Notes under the pieces: generated by a model
What the model was told of the DNA's origin: nothing
The model's database searches: none
Seen by the model: the letters and a program-made list of their open reading frames with translations, nothing else
Assembly (NCBI GenBank): GCA_948144175.1
Contig: CANXME010002057.1
Coordinates: 2,776,001 to 2,840,000 of the forward strand
DNA length: 64,000 bases
Origin: Closterium sp. NIES-65
Lineage: Eukaryota > Streptophyta > Zygnematophyceae > Desmidiales > Closteriaceae
Reading direction: 5' to 3'
Translations under genes and position numbers: made by a program
In this document: positions 42,146-53,820 of the stretch, in pieces
Layout: every line of letters begins with the position of its first letter
How positions within the stretch are numbered: the first letter of the stretch is position 1

Positions 42146-43620
42146 TCACCACGTCGGACGTGGTGTTCTACGAGGATAAGTCACTGGAGGTGTGGAAGTC
42201 AGAGCACGGGCCGGTGACAGGACGGATCCCGACCACCTCGCCGTCCGACTTCTTAACGGCGACGCCACCTCTACTCGCCGGGGTTGGTAAGCTTACTGGT
42301 GAGGACGTCGAGGTCGTCTGTCCTCCTCCCACTACGACCCCTGCCCCTCCCCTGGTTGCCGACCTGCACGGGCTGACTCCTATGTCTTTCTCCGCCGATG
42401 AGAGGAGTAGTGGGACGTCGCCTTCGGCGTCGGCCAAGGGCATCGCCGGTGGCCGGCGTGTCGAGCGGCAAGTCGACGTGGGGGTGCAGGTCGAGCAGGT
42501 CGAGGAGGAGCAGCCGACTTGGGTGAAGCCGGTGAAGAAGGCAGCCGGGCAGCAGCCGACGAAGGAGCAGGCAGCGGTGAAGCCGACCACGGAGCAGTCT
42601 GCAACCAGGCCGTCGGCAGAGGAGCCGACCACAGGGGAGAAGTCGGCCAGGAAGTCGATTGAGGTGCAGCAGGGCGACGAAGGCAGCAAAGCCGGTGACG
42701 AAAGAGGGGACGCCGAGCTGTTCACCGACAGCGACGTGGTGGAGGTTTGGCCTGAACCCCGGAAGTTAGGCCAACTTCGGAGACCACTGGACTTCTTCGT
42801 CCCCGCTGCCTTCACCATGGTGTACGGCGTCGACGACGACGACCTGGCGTATGACGATGCCAAGGTTGATGAGGAGTTTCCGGAGCTCGACCCTGACATG
42901 CATGCCAACCCCGAGCACCGTTGGAACATCTCGACGATGACGGTGAAGGAGGCGTTGGCGAGCTGGAAGGGCCCAGCGGTGAAGGCCGCCATGGAGGAGG
43001 AGATCCGAAGCCTCATCAACATGGGCACTTAGGAGCTGGTTGAGCGCCCGCCGTGGGTGAACATTATTATGAACCGGTGGGTGTTGACGACGAAGTACCA
43101 CGTCCACGACACCATCGAGCGCGAGAAGGCGAGGACTACTTCAACGACGGAATCGGCCGGGTATGCAAGTTGCTGAAGAGCATGTACGGCCTGAAGCAGT
43201 CGCCGCTGCTGTGGTACTTGGCGCTCAACGACGTGCTGGTCGGCGCCGGGTGGAAGAAGAGCCAAATCGACGGGGCTCTGTACTTCAAGTTTGGCGACGA
43301 CAGAGTAGCCTGCTGGGTGTTGGTCTACGTCGACGACCTGCTCGCCGCCTGCAGCAGCACCGAGATGCTGAAGGAGTTGAAGGAGCTGCTGGAGACCGCC
43401 TTCGAACTGTGTGAGATCTTGCCGGTGCAGAAGTACCTCGGGCTGGAGATCATCCGTGATAGGTCGGCGGGGAAGCTGTGGCTGCACCAGCAGGGCTATG
43501 CCGACAAGCTGCGTATGCGCTTCATTGATGAGGAGCAGACCGGGCGCACCCCGAAGACGCCAGTCTCAGTCGAAGCCTACGCCGACCTCACCTTCGACAA
43601 AGAGGAGGCGCAGGAGTGAT
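42142..43620 (+). pseudogene. Copia D3 linker and reverse transcriptase with internal deletion
   Basis: The acidic linker (42142-42900) and the N-terminal RT portion (HRWNISTMTVKEALASWKG, then stop at 43030) are followed by EREKAR joined directly to DYFNDGIGRVCKLLKSMYGL at 43134. Compared with D2, about 66 codons are missing here, including MQLDMKNAF with the first catalytic Asp. YVDDLLAA at about 43327 is intact. The downstream frame is open to 43619. RT cannot be functional. Confidence 0.88.
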
Positions 43621-43639
43621 AGGAGGAGGAGTACCGGCA

Positions 43640-44336
43640 GAAGGTCAGCTCGCTGCAGTTTGCGGCGACGACGACGAGGCCGGACATCGCCTTCGCCTGC
43701 AGCAAGCTGGGGAGCGGCCTCACGGTGAGGAGCGACCAGCACTGGCGCGAGGCCGACCGCTGTCTTGCCTACCTCACCAATACGCGTGACACTGCCCCGG
43801 AGTTCGGCGGTGGACCTGAGTCGCTGGAGCTGGTCGGCTACATGGACGCCGGCGACGCCGGTGACAAGCAGAATAGGACGAGCACTGGCGGATATGTGTT
43901 CGTCTACGGAGGGGCTGCAGTCTCTTGGTCGAGCCAGCGCATCAAGTGCGCGACGGTGTTGTCGACCAAGTCGGAGTACGTGGCGGCCAACGAAGCCGGC
44001 AAGGTGGGACGCTGACTCCGCTTCCTCTTTGCAGAGTTCCGGCAGCCGGATGCCGGGAAGCCGACAGTCCTCCGGGTGGACAACAAGTCGGCCACCAATG
44101 TCGCTGAGGGCATGGGGTTGACGGGCAACCTCAAGCACATGGAGCGGCGATACGCCTGGCTGCAGCACATGGTTAAGCGCAGGAAGTTCTCGCTGAGGTA
44201 CATCCCGACCACCGAGCAGCCGGCCGACTTCCTAACGAAGGCGCTGCACTATCCGGCCTTCAACCAGTGCTCCGTCGCCATCGGCCAGGTGCGCTTGGCC
44301 GACGTGGGTGACGAAGTTGACGAACTGCAGCAGTAG
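43640..44336 (+). pseudogene. Copia D3 RNase H
   Basis: LVGYMDAGDAGDKQNRTSTGGYVF, STKSEYVAANEAGKVG (a stop follows at 44013) and LRVDNKSATNVAEG lead to RQVRLADVGDEVDELQQ-like C-terminal residues and the natural stop at 44334-44336. The catalytic Glu position reads K-S-E as in the family's T-E/K-S-E variant. It is continuous with the RT remnant upstream. Confidence 0.85.
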
Positions 44337-44466
44337 GTGCCATGCCCTCTTGCATGGCTGGTGCGGTGGAGGACGTGCTGTGTGTTGGGTGCATGTTGAT
44401 GAGCTATTCTCCGAGGAGCGCTGCCGTGTGGGCCGGTGGGGCCCAAGCGTGAACGCGGCAGGGGAG

Positions 44467-45576
44467 TGTCAACGGGAGTTGTGTGTTGGCTCCGACCTCG
44501 CTTGGGCGGAGCCGACTTCGTGGCCGGGTGCGCGGGGAGCAGCCGACTTGTAGTAGTGGGCGAGCTGGTTGACGAGGAGGTCGACCTTCATGGGAGCCAC
44601 TGCATGGGCACCGACTTTAGGGTGGCACCGACTTCAAGGAGGTCGACCTGCGGAGGGCGTCGACTTGGTGATGCCAACTTAGGGCAGAAGAACTTGGGTG
44701 GTTGGCTGACAGGCTACTGGTCGACTTGGTGCTTGGTCGACCAGGCGTGATGTCGACCTGGTGGTCGACCTGACCTAGTGGTCGACGGAGGAGGGGCCGA
44801 CGTCGACCACGACTCAGGACGCCGAGCAGCTGCGCGTCGAGTAGTAGGGCGTCAACTTGGAGACGCCGACTTCGGGTAGCTGACTTGGGTAGTGAGCTGA
44901 CAACCGCGCTGGTCGACGTGGAGCTGGTCGACCAGGAGCAACGTCAACCTAGAGCTGGTCGACTAGGGGTGTGGTCGACTTGGTGAGGCCGACTTGGGGT
45001 GGTCGACGACTTGGGAGGTTGACAGGCACATACAGGAGCAGCTGGTCGATGTGGTTGCGTGGTCGACCAGGTTACCTGGGTGACGAGGTTTTGCGGAGGA
45101 GTGCGACTGTCGCCCAAGCGAAGTTGGCGAGTCCGACCTTGGTGGTGGTATCCCGAGGTCGACGTGGCTGATCAAAGGCAGTAGTCAACGCCAGGTTGAC
45201 TTGGCGTGTGCGCTGTGCAGGTGATAAGACTCCGCACGCCAATCATCTACGAGAACCTGCGAAGCTGGTGCGATGCTGGCACACCGTCAACCTGCAACGT
45301 TGGCATGCCATCGACTTTGCACTGCTGGAACGCGGTCGACCATGCTGTGCTGGCAGTCGACCGACCTGAATGCTAGCTCTGATGTAGTCTTGCCATGCCA
45401 ACTTCATTGTACTATTGTTGTCAACTTTCTCTAGTGAAACTCTTGCCAACTTGCCCCATGAACTAGCAAGCAATGTGTGCACTAGGAAAACGACTAAGGA
45501 ACAGAGAACGCAGAGATCACACGAGCATCCGTGCCTAGCCCGTAGTCTAGCTCAAGTTGTAGTAGTTATCTCCGCA
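44467..45576 (+). repeat. 3' LTR of D3 (1110 bp)
   Basis: Starts TGTCAACGGGAGTTGTGTG after the GGCAGGGGAG tract and ends GTAGTTATCTCCGCA. It shows the uninterrupted GGAGCCACTGCATGGGC that corresponds to the D2 insertion site in the 5' LTR. It lacks the expanded 16-bp array of D2. GTCGAC hexamers are frequent. Confidence 0.9.
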
Positions 45577-46065
45577 GTGACAAACAGAGCCAGACGAGCA
45601 CGGGTGGCTACGTGTTCGTCTATGGAGGGGCCGCAGTCTTGTGGTCGAGCGGGCACATCAAGTGCGCGAGGCTGTCGTCGACCGAATCGGATTACGTGGC
45701 GGCAACTAAAGTCGGCAAGGAGGGACGCCGCCTTCGCTTCCTCCTTGCAGGAGTTCTGGCAGCTGGATGTTGGGAAACTGACCGTCCTTCAAGTGGACAA
45801 CAAGTCGGCCATCACGGTCGCCGAGGGTTATGGGGTTGACGGGCAACCTCAAGGACATGGAGCGGCGACAGGCCTGGCTGCAGCACATGGTGAAGTGCTG
45901 GAAGTTTTTGCTGAAGTACATCCCGACCGCTGAGCAGCCGGCCGACAACCTGACGAAGGCGTTGCACTATCCGGCCTTCAACCGGTACTGTGTCGAAATT
46001 GGCCAGGTGCGCTTGGCTGACGTGGGCGACGACGTGCCATGCCTTCTTGCATGGCTTGTGCGGTG
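45577..46065 (+). pseudogene. Copia D1 RNase H, second half
   Basis: GTGACAAACAGAGCCAGACG resumes RNase H about two bases after the point where D1 broke at 30489. TSTGGYVFVYGGAAV, SSTESDYVAATKVGKEG, LQVDNKSAITVAEG and MERRQAWLQHMVK follow. The C-terminus ADVGDD matches D2 and D3. Two frame changes occur. Its 3' LTR begins at 46162. Confidence 0.85.
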
Positions 46066-46149
46066 ACCAGCGTGCTGTGTGTTAGGTGCACGCTGACGGG
46101 CTATTCTCGGAGCTGCACTGCCGTATGGGCTGGAGGCCCAAGCGTGAAT

Positions 46150-46161
46150 GCGGCAGGGGAG
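46150..46161 (+). promoter_or_regulatory. Polypurine tract of D1
   Basis: GCGGCAGGGGAG directly before TGTCAACGGG of the D1 3' LTR, as in D2 and D3. Confidence 0.75.
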
Positions 46162-47041
46162 TGTCAACGGGAGTTGTGTTAGGCCCCGTCCTCGCTTGGG
46201 CGGAGCAAACCTGGTAATTGGGTGTGCGGGGGAGCGCAGTCAACCTATGCGGGGGCCATTGCACTAGCGGCGACTTCAGGTTGCCGACTTTGGGGTGGTC
46301 GACCTAACCTGGTGGTCGACGAGGGAGGGGCCAAGGTCGACCTTGATAGGGGAGGCTGGGGACGCTGAGTTGGCGCCGAGCAGCTGGGCGTCGAGCGGGC
46401 TTCGTGGTGGAGGGCGTCGGACATTGGGGACGCCGGGCTTGTGTAGCCAGCGACCGACCAAGCTGGTTGACTAGGAGTGGTTGCCCGGTCGACCAGGATA
46501 CCCGGGCGACGTGTGCGAAGGTCGCCTGGGGATGGCCTGTGCGAGGCCGACCACGGGGGTGGTATCTCGAGGTCGACATGGCTGGTGGGCGCAGTCACTG
46601 GCGTGGAGTCTGCCAGGCGTCTGCGTTGTGCTCATGACGAGGAGTAGTGCACCAATCAGCTGCATGCACCTACGAAGCAGGTGCACCGTTGTCCTACGGG
46701 TGCAAAGCTGTGCAGCCGACTTGCTGCAGCATTGACACACTGTGGATTTGCAACGTTGGCAAGCCGCGACTTTGCTCTGCTGGAACGCGGTCGACCAAGT
46801 CGTGCTAGCATGCGGTCGATTGTGCTGCACTGGCGGTCGACCAGCAGCTTTGCTAGGCCTGATGTGGTCTTGCATGCCATCATTGTTGTGAACTTTTGCT
46901 AGTGTAACCCTTTCCCAAATCCCTCGTGAACCAGCAAGTAGTGCAAGCACGAGTAAACAACCAAGTGAACAAACGCAGAGATCACACGAGCATCCGTGCC
47001 TAGCCTGTAGTCTAGCTCCCATTGCTTTATTTATCTCCGCA
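46162..47041 (+). repeat. 3' LTR of D1 (880 bp)
   Basis: Starts TGTCAACGGGAGTTGTGTT and ends TTTATCTCCGCA. It shares GTTAGGCCCCGTC with the 29-bp remnant at 20472-20500, which supports both as ends of the same element. It is shorter than other D LTRs because of internal deletions. Confidence 0.85.
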
Positions 47042-47760
47042 TCTACGACCTCCTGCTCCAGCTCGCCGAGGACGCCCGTGACTATCTCAATGAGCATACG
47101 AGGGGGTAGGTGGGGGAGATTCGCAAGATTGTGAAGGACTGTTGGGACGGGGGGTTGGCATGCAACATGCACATGGTTGGCCGCATTCTGAACCTAGCCA
47201 ACCAAGAAGAAGGCATCTTCCGTACTGACCTAGAGTGCACGAGGGTGTTCAAGGCATACATAACTGCGACCACCTGACCATCACCAAGAAGGATGTGGTC
47301 GACTGTCGTGCCTCCCTCATTATCCAAGAGGGCCTCACGGCATTCACGGACCTCCAAGGTAGCTTTGACATGCCCGACATGATTGTGGATTGTATGAAGG
47401 AGGGCAAGCAAAGCGCTGTTTCTTTATGGATGAGGCACAAGACCGATTTTCTTGAGATCGCAATACTCGCATGCCGCGTCCTTACTCAGCCTGAGTCTGC
47501 AGCAATGTGAGAGGAATTGGGCGATATGGGATGCCGTGCATAAGGTATGGCAGAACCACCGGGGCTCCGAGAAGCTGTGGGACCTCGTGTACGTTGCGCA
47601 TAATAGGGAAAGGGGTCCCTCAAGGGCAAGGGGTGGTCAGGTGAAACAATGAGGAGCCCCCCATTCCCACAGGTTACAATGTCGACAAGGAGATGGGGTA
47701 GGACAATGTCCTGAACAATGAGTATGTGTAGAATGTGCACTGGCATGTGGGGTAGAAAGG
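47042..47760 (+). pseudogene. hAT transposase, right half
   Basis: YDLLLQLAEDARDYLNEH opens the segment, then GGLACNMHMVGRILNLANQE, ILACRVLTQPESAA and CERNWAIWDAVHKVWQNH followed by KLWDLVYVAHNRER. This is the C-terminal dimerisation region of hAT transposases (ERNWS...IH...RNRL...KLxxLVYVxxN). Three or more frameshifts or stops are needed to join the blocks (TAG near 47107, shifts near 47270 and 47507). Joining to 20471 through TCTAC restores G-R-L-Y-D in frame. Confidence 0.8.
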
Positions 47761-48633
47761 GGTTTTATTTATCTTTTTGCTATCATTTGTATATTAATAA
47801 TTAAGGTTTGGGGGTTCAGAGGCCTTAATAGCACCACCATATCCCCACCTCTTAACCCCAAAAAAACTGCCTGGTAAATTTTAGCTGCCCGGATCAGCGA
47901 ATTCTATGCTTACTAGACCCCTTCCAGGCCAGCGTACTGCGTTTAGACGCTGGCGTAGTAAACGTGAAACACGTATATTCCAACATCGAAGCAAGTTCGG
48001 ATTCCACTGACTCGTAGAACAAATTTTATCATTGAACCTCTATCAACTTTTGATTGAAAATGCATGATGCATGACCTACGTCATGCCAGGCGCTGACTGC
48101 AGCGAAACTAGCAAATATCCCGTCCCACGTTCATCTAGTGTCACTTCAAGACGGACATCTATTAACCTTGCTCTTCTTGAGCAACTCATCTCTCGCATCA
48201 AAACGGTGGAGAGTCATCACAAGCCCATGAGCATCAACGGCTCCAGCTTTGCCTGAAGACCTCCAGATCCTGCCAGAGCCAACTCCGAGCTAAAACTTAC
48301 CTTTGACAGTCAAGGCCAAGCATCTGCACAAATACAACGGTCGCATTTTGAGGCGTTATGATCGGTCCATAACAAGTTTCTGGCTACCTCCAAGCTCAAG
48401 ATAAGACGCCCTTTGTCGAAAGTGACTTCCATACCTGGAGCTTCGAATTCGAGCTCCAAACGCAAAATGTGCAAACTTAGGTATACTACTATAGTACACT
48501 CCTTTTTTGGAACAAAGGAACGCCTCAAGAAAAGACTCGGTATTACAACGAGTCACAGCGCGCCTATACAGCGCTTATTTGTATCTCTCGCCTGCGGAAC
48601 AACGCGGAATTTGCTCATTCAAAAACCAGTGGG
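47760..48633. other. AT-richer unassigned stretch
   Basis: Lower GC than the surroundings, with A/T runs and no frame with recognisable similarity. The first part could be the 3' end of the hAT element, but I see no clear terminal inverted repeat. The frames at 48071 and 48310-48667 have no family resemblance I recognise. Confidence 0.5.
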
Positions 48634-48765
48634 TGTTGGAATCACTGAACAGGAATGGATGAACTAGCAGTGAAATGAGTACAAGTACCTAACCCTAGAA
48701 TTGTGTACCCCCTATAGGCTAACCCACTGTAGCCTAAACTAACACAACATATATAATGTTTGACA
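48634..48765 (-). repeat. 3' LTR of copia E (132 bp)
   Basis: The minus strand begins TGTCAAACATT and ends GATTCCAACA. The ATGGGGGTG tract abuts it at 48766-48776. 48777-48998 is the 3' untranslated segment shared with B and C. Confidence 0.85.
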
Positions 48766-48998
48766 CACCCCCATAGGCAAAGTGGGGGAGAACTAGGGGT
48801 CACAAGACCAGTCAAGGCAAAGCAAGGCAAAACAAGCTCAGGGTGGATCTCAAGGATACCACACAAATTCCGAGCACAAGCAAGTGGTCACAAGACCAGT
48901 TCACATGCAGGTTTATAATAGAGCAAAAGGTACAATGATCACAACATAACAAGAGTAAACATGCAGGTATATATATAGAGATCACAGTACAAACAGAC

Positions 48999-51900
48999 TC
49001 AAGAAGTAAGCAAGTGAGGTCCAGTAGGCACAAGGCCTAGAAGAGTGCAAAAGCGCTGATGGTCACAAGGCTGAAGCGCCTTGGTGAACGCATCAGCAGT
49101 GTTGGCCTCAGAGGCCACGTAACGCAGGCGAAGCTGACCACGCTGCTGCAGCTCTCGAGCAAGGAAGTAACGCAGAGCAATGTGCTTCGTTCTGTGCTCC
49201 AGTCTGTGCTCCTCACACAAGGCAATGGCTGCCTTGTTGTCGACGTACAGCACTGGAGGAGAACGAGGCTGCTCTCCAAGGTCGGTCAGCAAGTAGGTGA
49301 GCCAGCGTAGCTCCTGGGCCGCCATGGCTGTGGCGTAGATCTCAGCCTCACAACTGGAGCTGAGAACAGAAGAAGAGCGAGTAGAACGCCAAGAAACAGA
49401 ACCAGAGCCAAGACTGAAGGACTAACCCTGAGACGACCGCTGACTAGCCTGGTCGTCTTACCAAGAAGCGTCTAAGTTCCCAGTGAGAACAACTGGGACT
49501 CGCCCTCCAAGCACTAGCCCCATGCCCGACGTACTGCACAAGTAGCGCAACACCCTCTTAGCTGCATCCATGTGCTCCTTCCGGTGACGGCCGGGAGCGA
49601 CATAGCGTGCAAGAATGCTAAGAGGGTATGCAAGGCCTGGTCGAGTGCAGGTCATCAGGTACATGAGGCAACCCACAAGCTTTGGATACGGGCCACTCGG
49701 CTCTACGGACTCATCCGAAGGCAGAGCTGAGAGCGAGTGACCGGTAGGCAGAGGAGTGGGCTGAGGCGAGGAGTACGTGAAGCGGAAGCGCTGAAGGACC
49801 TGCTGCACCATGTGTGACTGAGTCAAGGTGATGGTGCGGTGTGCTCTGTCCCGGGTGATCCGCAAGCCAAGATAGCTTGTCAGTTCACCCAGGTCTGTGC
49901 ACGTGTGTCTCTTCTGCAGCTCCGACTTCACGAGGGCGAGTGCCACAGTGTCAGCAGTAGCAAAGACCAAGTCGTCGACGTACACAAGGACGTAGAACGG
50001 CGGCAGTGAGGTGTCGGTGTGTAGAAACAACGACGGGTCAGCAGTAGAAGGCGCGAACCCAAGAGCCGCAAGCGTAGTCCTCAGTGTGTCGTGCCACTTA
50101 CGAGGCACCTGGCGGAGACCGTAGACTGGCCGTCGGAGGCTCCACTGGGTACCAGGAGGGAACGACCCAGTGAAGCCAGGTGGACGGCGCAGCCAGATCT
50201 CCTCGTGCAGGCTGCCCTGCAGGAAAGCAGTGTTGAAGTCAAGCGAGTGGAGCTCGTAGTCTTGCTGAGCGGCGACGTGCAGCAGAACCCGAAGAGTGGT
50301 CATCTTCGGGGTCGGGGAGAAGGTCTGGAAGAAGTCAACTCCCTCTCGCTGACTGAAGCCTCGTGCAACGTAACGCGCCTTGAAGACAGGCGGAGAGCCC
50401 GGCGGCCGCTTCACCTTGAAAATCCACATGCCACAGACGATGTTCGCCCCAGGTGGGGGAACCTCGTTGACGTAGGTGCCTGTGGACTTCCATGAAGCCA
50501 TCTCTGTGTCCATGGCTGACTGCCACTGAGAGGAGTAGGGACCGGCCATCGCCTCTGCGTAAGAGCGTGGGGCTGGGATGTCTGGTGCATCCGGGTCTCC
50601 CTCAGGGGCAACAAGCATGGACACGAGATGGGGCAAAGCGGCAGCAAAGCACTCAAACTCCTCCTGCCTGTCCTCAAGGACGTCAGTGCCAAGAGCACAC
50701 TCACCCCCGACGGACGGAGGACAGACAGACTCAGACTCAGCAACTAGGCTAGCAGCGTAGTCTAGACGACAGCGAGCAGCAAAGTCGACAAGCTCAGCAA
50801 CTAAGGAAGACGCAGCAGCAGACTCAAAGGAAGGGTCAGTGAGAACAGTAGCCAGGAGACGCGTGACAGTAGGACTGGTAGCACGAAGAGAGTCTGACCC
50901 AGGGTCAGCAAGAGCAGGAAGAGAGGAAGCAGGAGGAGACGGCAGTGGGACACGCTGTGGAGCAGTGGACGGACGAAGCGCCATCCGGTGAGTGCCTAGG
51001 ACAGCAGGAGGACGCTGACGCTGGACTCGACTACTCGAGAGAGCAGTGCGGACAGGCGATTTAGGACGAGACTCAGGCGACGCAGGACGAGACGCAGGCT
51101 CACGCCGCTCAGTAAGACCTCCAGTCGGACCAGTGTAAGGAGCAGGACCAGGGAGAAAGGAGGCACACGGTAACGCCGACTGCAGCTGGATAGGCGGAGG
51201 ACACGCTAAGGAGGGAGGAAGAAAAGTAGGAGGAAGCTGACCAAGGACCTGCTGAAGGAGGGGAACAAAGTACGGCCGAGACCGAGCAGCGACACCAGAG
51301 CCAGCAGGGACACCCGCACCAGGGTCCGCAGCACCAGCAGCAGCTCCAACGCCCACGTCCTCAGCACCTGCAGCAGCTCCAACGCCCGGGTCCTCAGCAC
51401 CAGCAGCAGCTCCAACGCCCGGGTCCTCAGCACCAGCAGCAGCTCCAGCGCCCGGGTCCTCAGCACCAGTAGTAGCTCCAACGCCCGGGTCCGCAGCACC
51501 AGTGGCAGCTCCAACGCCTCGGTCCTCAGCACCAGCAGCAGCTCCAACGCCCGGGTCCTCAGCACCAGCAGCGGCTCCAACGCCCGGGTCCTCAGCACCA
51601 GCAGCAGCTCCAACGCCCGGGTCCTCAGCACCAGCAGCAGCTCCAACGCCCGGGTCCTCAGCACCAGCAGCAGCTCCAACAGCAGTGGGGTCCGTAACAC
51701 GAGGCACGCCACTCCGAAGAGTGCAGCGCCGCTCGTACCACTCACGGATCCGCTCGCGGGAGGGGAGCTCCCGAACGGGAGAAGAAGCACTAGCACCAGT
51801 CCCAGTAGTACGTCCGGCTCGAGCGGTACCTCTCCGGAGGCTGCAGTACTCTAAGTACCACGCACGCACCTGCTCTGAGGAGAGGGCTCCTCCAGGTGCA

Positions 51901-53820
51901 GGACTCCCAGGCCTAGTACCTCCAGACTCAGAACCCCCAGACTCCGGACTCCGCAGCTCAGCACCACGAGGCTCCACACCCCCAAGCTCAGCACCCTCAA
52001 GCTCCACACCCCCAGGCTCCACACCCCCAGGCTCAGCACCCCCAGGCTCAGCACCCCCTGCAGGACGAGAGTCGACAGCTACCTCAACAGGCTCAACCGG
52101 GTCTACCTGAGACACACCTGAGGGAGCGGCACCCTGAGGGGGGAGGGGGTCTACAACAGCAGCACCTGGCGCGAGGAAGAGAGGCGGGGGGGGGAGCGGG
52201 GCAGTGCGGGGGAAGAGGTGGTAGTAGGGGACGGACTCGTCAAAAGTGACGTCCTGGGAGGGCAAGACTCGGCGCGAGGTGGCGTGGTAAAACTGCCAAC
52301 CAGACGCGTCCGGGACAAAGCCGAGGAAGACGCAGGGAACAGCACGGGAGGAGAGCTTGTCCGCAGACGAATCGCGGACAAAAGCTCGAGACCCCCAGAC
52401 CCGGAAACGCGACGCATCGCCAACCTCCCCCGTCCACAGCAGCGTGGGCGAGGTCTCCGGCAAGGAGACACGGGGCCAGAGGTTGAGCTGATGCGCAGCG
52501 TACCTGACCGCAAACGGCCACAGAAAGTGGGGGGCAGCCGCATGGATCAAGGAGGTACGGGCGACCTCCATGACTAGGCCAATGCGGCGCTCCGCAACCC
52601 CATTCTGCTTTGGAGAAGCCGGAAGCGTGAACGAGTGCTCAATGGCGTGCTCAGCACAGTAGGCTGCCAAGAGGTCGGAGGAGAACTCACCACCTCTGTC
52701 AGAGTGCAAGCGCAGGACAGGAAAGTCCGAGTGAAAACGCTCGCTGAGCTGGAGACGGGCTCTGCGGATCCAAGGGATCAAGACATCAGGGACCTCACCC
52801 TTGGTGCGCAAGGGGAAGACCGAGGTGTAGCGCGAGTAGTCGTCAACAACTATCAGGAAGTACCTCTCCTGACCCTGACCACGGACGCGGGCTGGGCCCC
52901 ACACGTCCATGTGGAGTGTCTGCAAGGGAGCAGTCGTCGGGGGGAACGAGGAGGAGTGAGGAGCGGCGCGCTGCCGTCCCTCGACACAGGATTGACAGGT
53001 AGGAGCAGGCGAGGGTGGGAGGGCAGGAAGGACCCTGGGCAGGCCAGAGACAAGGTACCGGGAGTGCATGGCACGAAGCCGCTGCACAGACGGGTGGCCA
53101 AGGCGGTGGTGCCAGAGGACAGTCTCGTGTGCCAAAGAGCGACACGAGCAGGGGGCGGACAGCTGACCTGACGCGGACGCGGACGCAGTCGCAGCAACCT
53201 GAGGGGGGGCAGTAGTCAGTGTGTACAGGTCCGACCCCGGCTGCCGAGTGAAGGTAGCCAAGTGACGGCCCGTACGAGCACACGTGCAGTGTGTCACGCG
53301 CTCGTAGGCAGGGGTGAACTGGTGAACACCCCCGTCCTGGAGTGCACATCCTGCCACCAAGTTCGTAGAGAACGAGGGGAGGTGGAGACCTGACAGTGTG
53401 CCCGACGGGACCGCAGGGCAGGGAAGGACAGTGGAAGAGGTCGCAATGACCGGACCCCCAGAGGGGTCAGCAAGGGAGACAGCAACTGGCCGAGCAAGCG
53501 GCTCAAGGGCAGTGCGGTCACGAAAGAAGCAGCAAGAAGCACCTGAGTCCAGTGTGAAGGTGTGCAGTGCGGCAGTCGACGCAGTACCAAGGGGGGGAGA
53601 CACACGAGCACCTAGAGCAGCAGCCTCACCAGCACCTAGGGTAGCCGACACGCGAGTACCTGGAGCGGCAGACGCACTGGCCCTAATGCCCGGGTCGGGC
53701 GGCACACACAAGTACTCAGCACCCTCTCCACTAGTAGACATCACATACATGGCAGATAGAATAGCATCAAAGTCTAGAGCATAGATATCAATCCCCTTCT
53801 TCAGGCCAGCGGGGCAGCTC
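48999..53820 (-). pseudogene. Copia E protease, integrase, linker, RT and RNase H
   Basis: One frame is open from the protease leader (IDIYALDFDAILSAMYV) to 49458. Protease: FTLDSGASCCFFRDRTALEPL. Integrase: LWHHRLGHPSVQRL, CQSCVEGR, HMDVWGPARV, HSDRGGEFSSD and SPKQNGVAERR. A long repetitive linker follows. RT has LDFNTAFLQG, YGLRQVPRKWH and YVDDLVFA. RNase H starts GNLDASW, then stops (TAA near 49455; another near 49425), but the same frame continues through SSSCEAEIYATAMAAQELRWL to a natural stop at 48999. The annotated frame extends to 54416 upstream, but that part is antiphase to gag. It is the longest pol in the window. Confidence 0.9.
51300..51690 (-). repeat. 33-bp linker minisatellite of copia E
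   Basis: About eleven tandem units of 33 bp encode an 11-residue repeat AAAGAEDPGVG between integrase and RT. The minor variants (A, R, T or V substitutions) show it is ageing. The unit differs from the 15-bp linker repeats of C and J at the corresponding place. Confidence 0.9.

Larger units (their letters stand above)
39340..44466 (+). mobile_element. Copia D3, internal region
   Basis: Plus-strand D-family element between its 5' LTR (30490-39325, split by D2) and 3' LTR (44467-45576). It keeps gag, protease, integrase, RT and RNase H, but has stops and a deletion in RT near 43135. The whole D3 lies inside D1's RNase H gene. Confidence 0.85.

Noticed and set aside
30490-45576. A tandem LTR-internal-LTR-internal-LTR array made by unequal crossing-over
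   Set aside because: The RNase H of D1 resumes just where it broke, which fits insertion of D3 better, though the missing target duplication keeps the alternative open.
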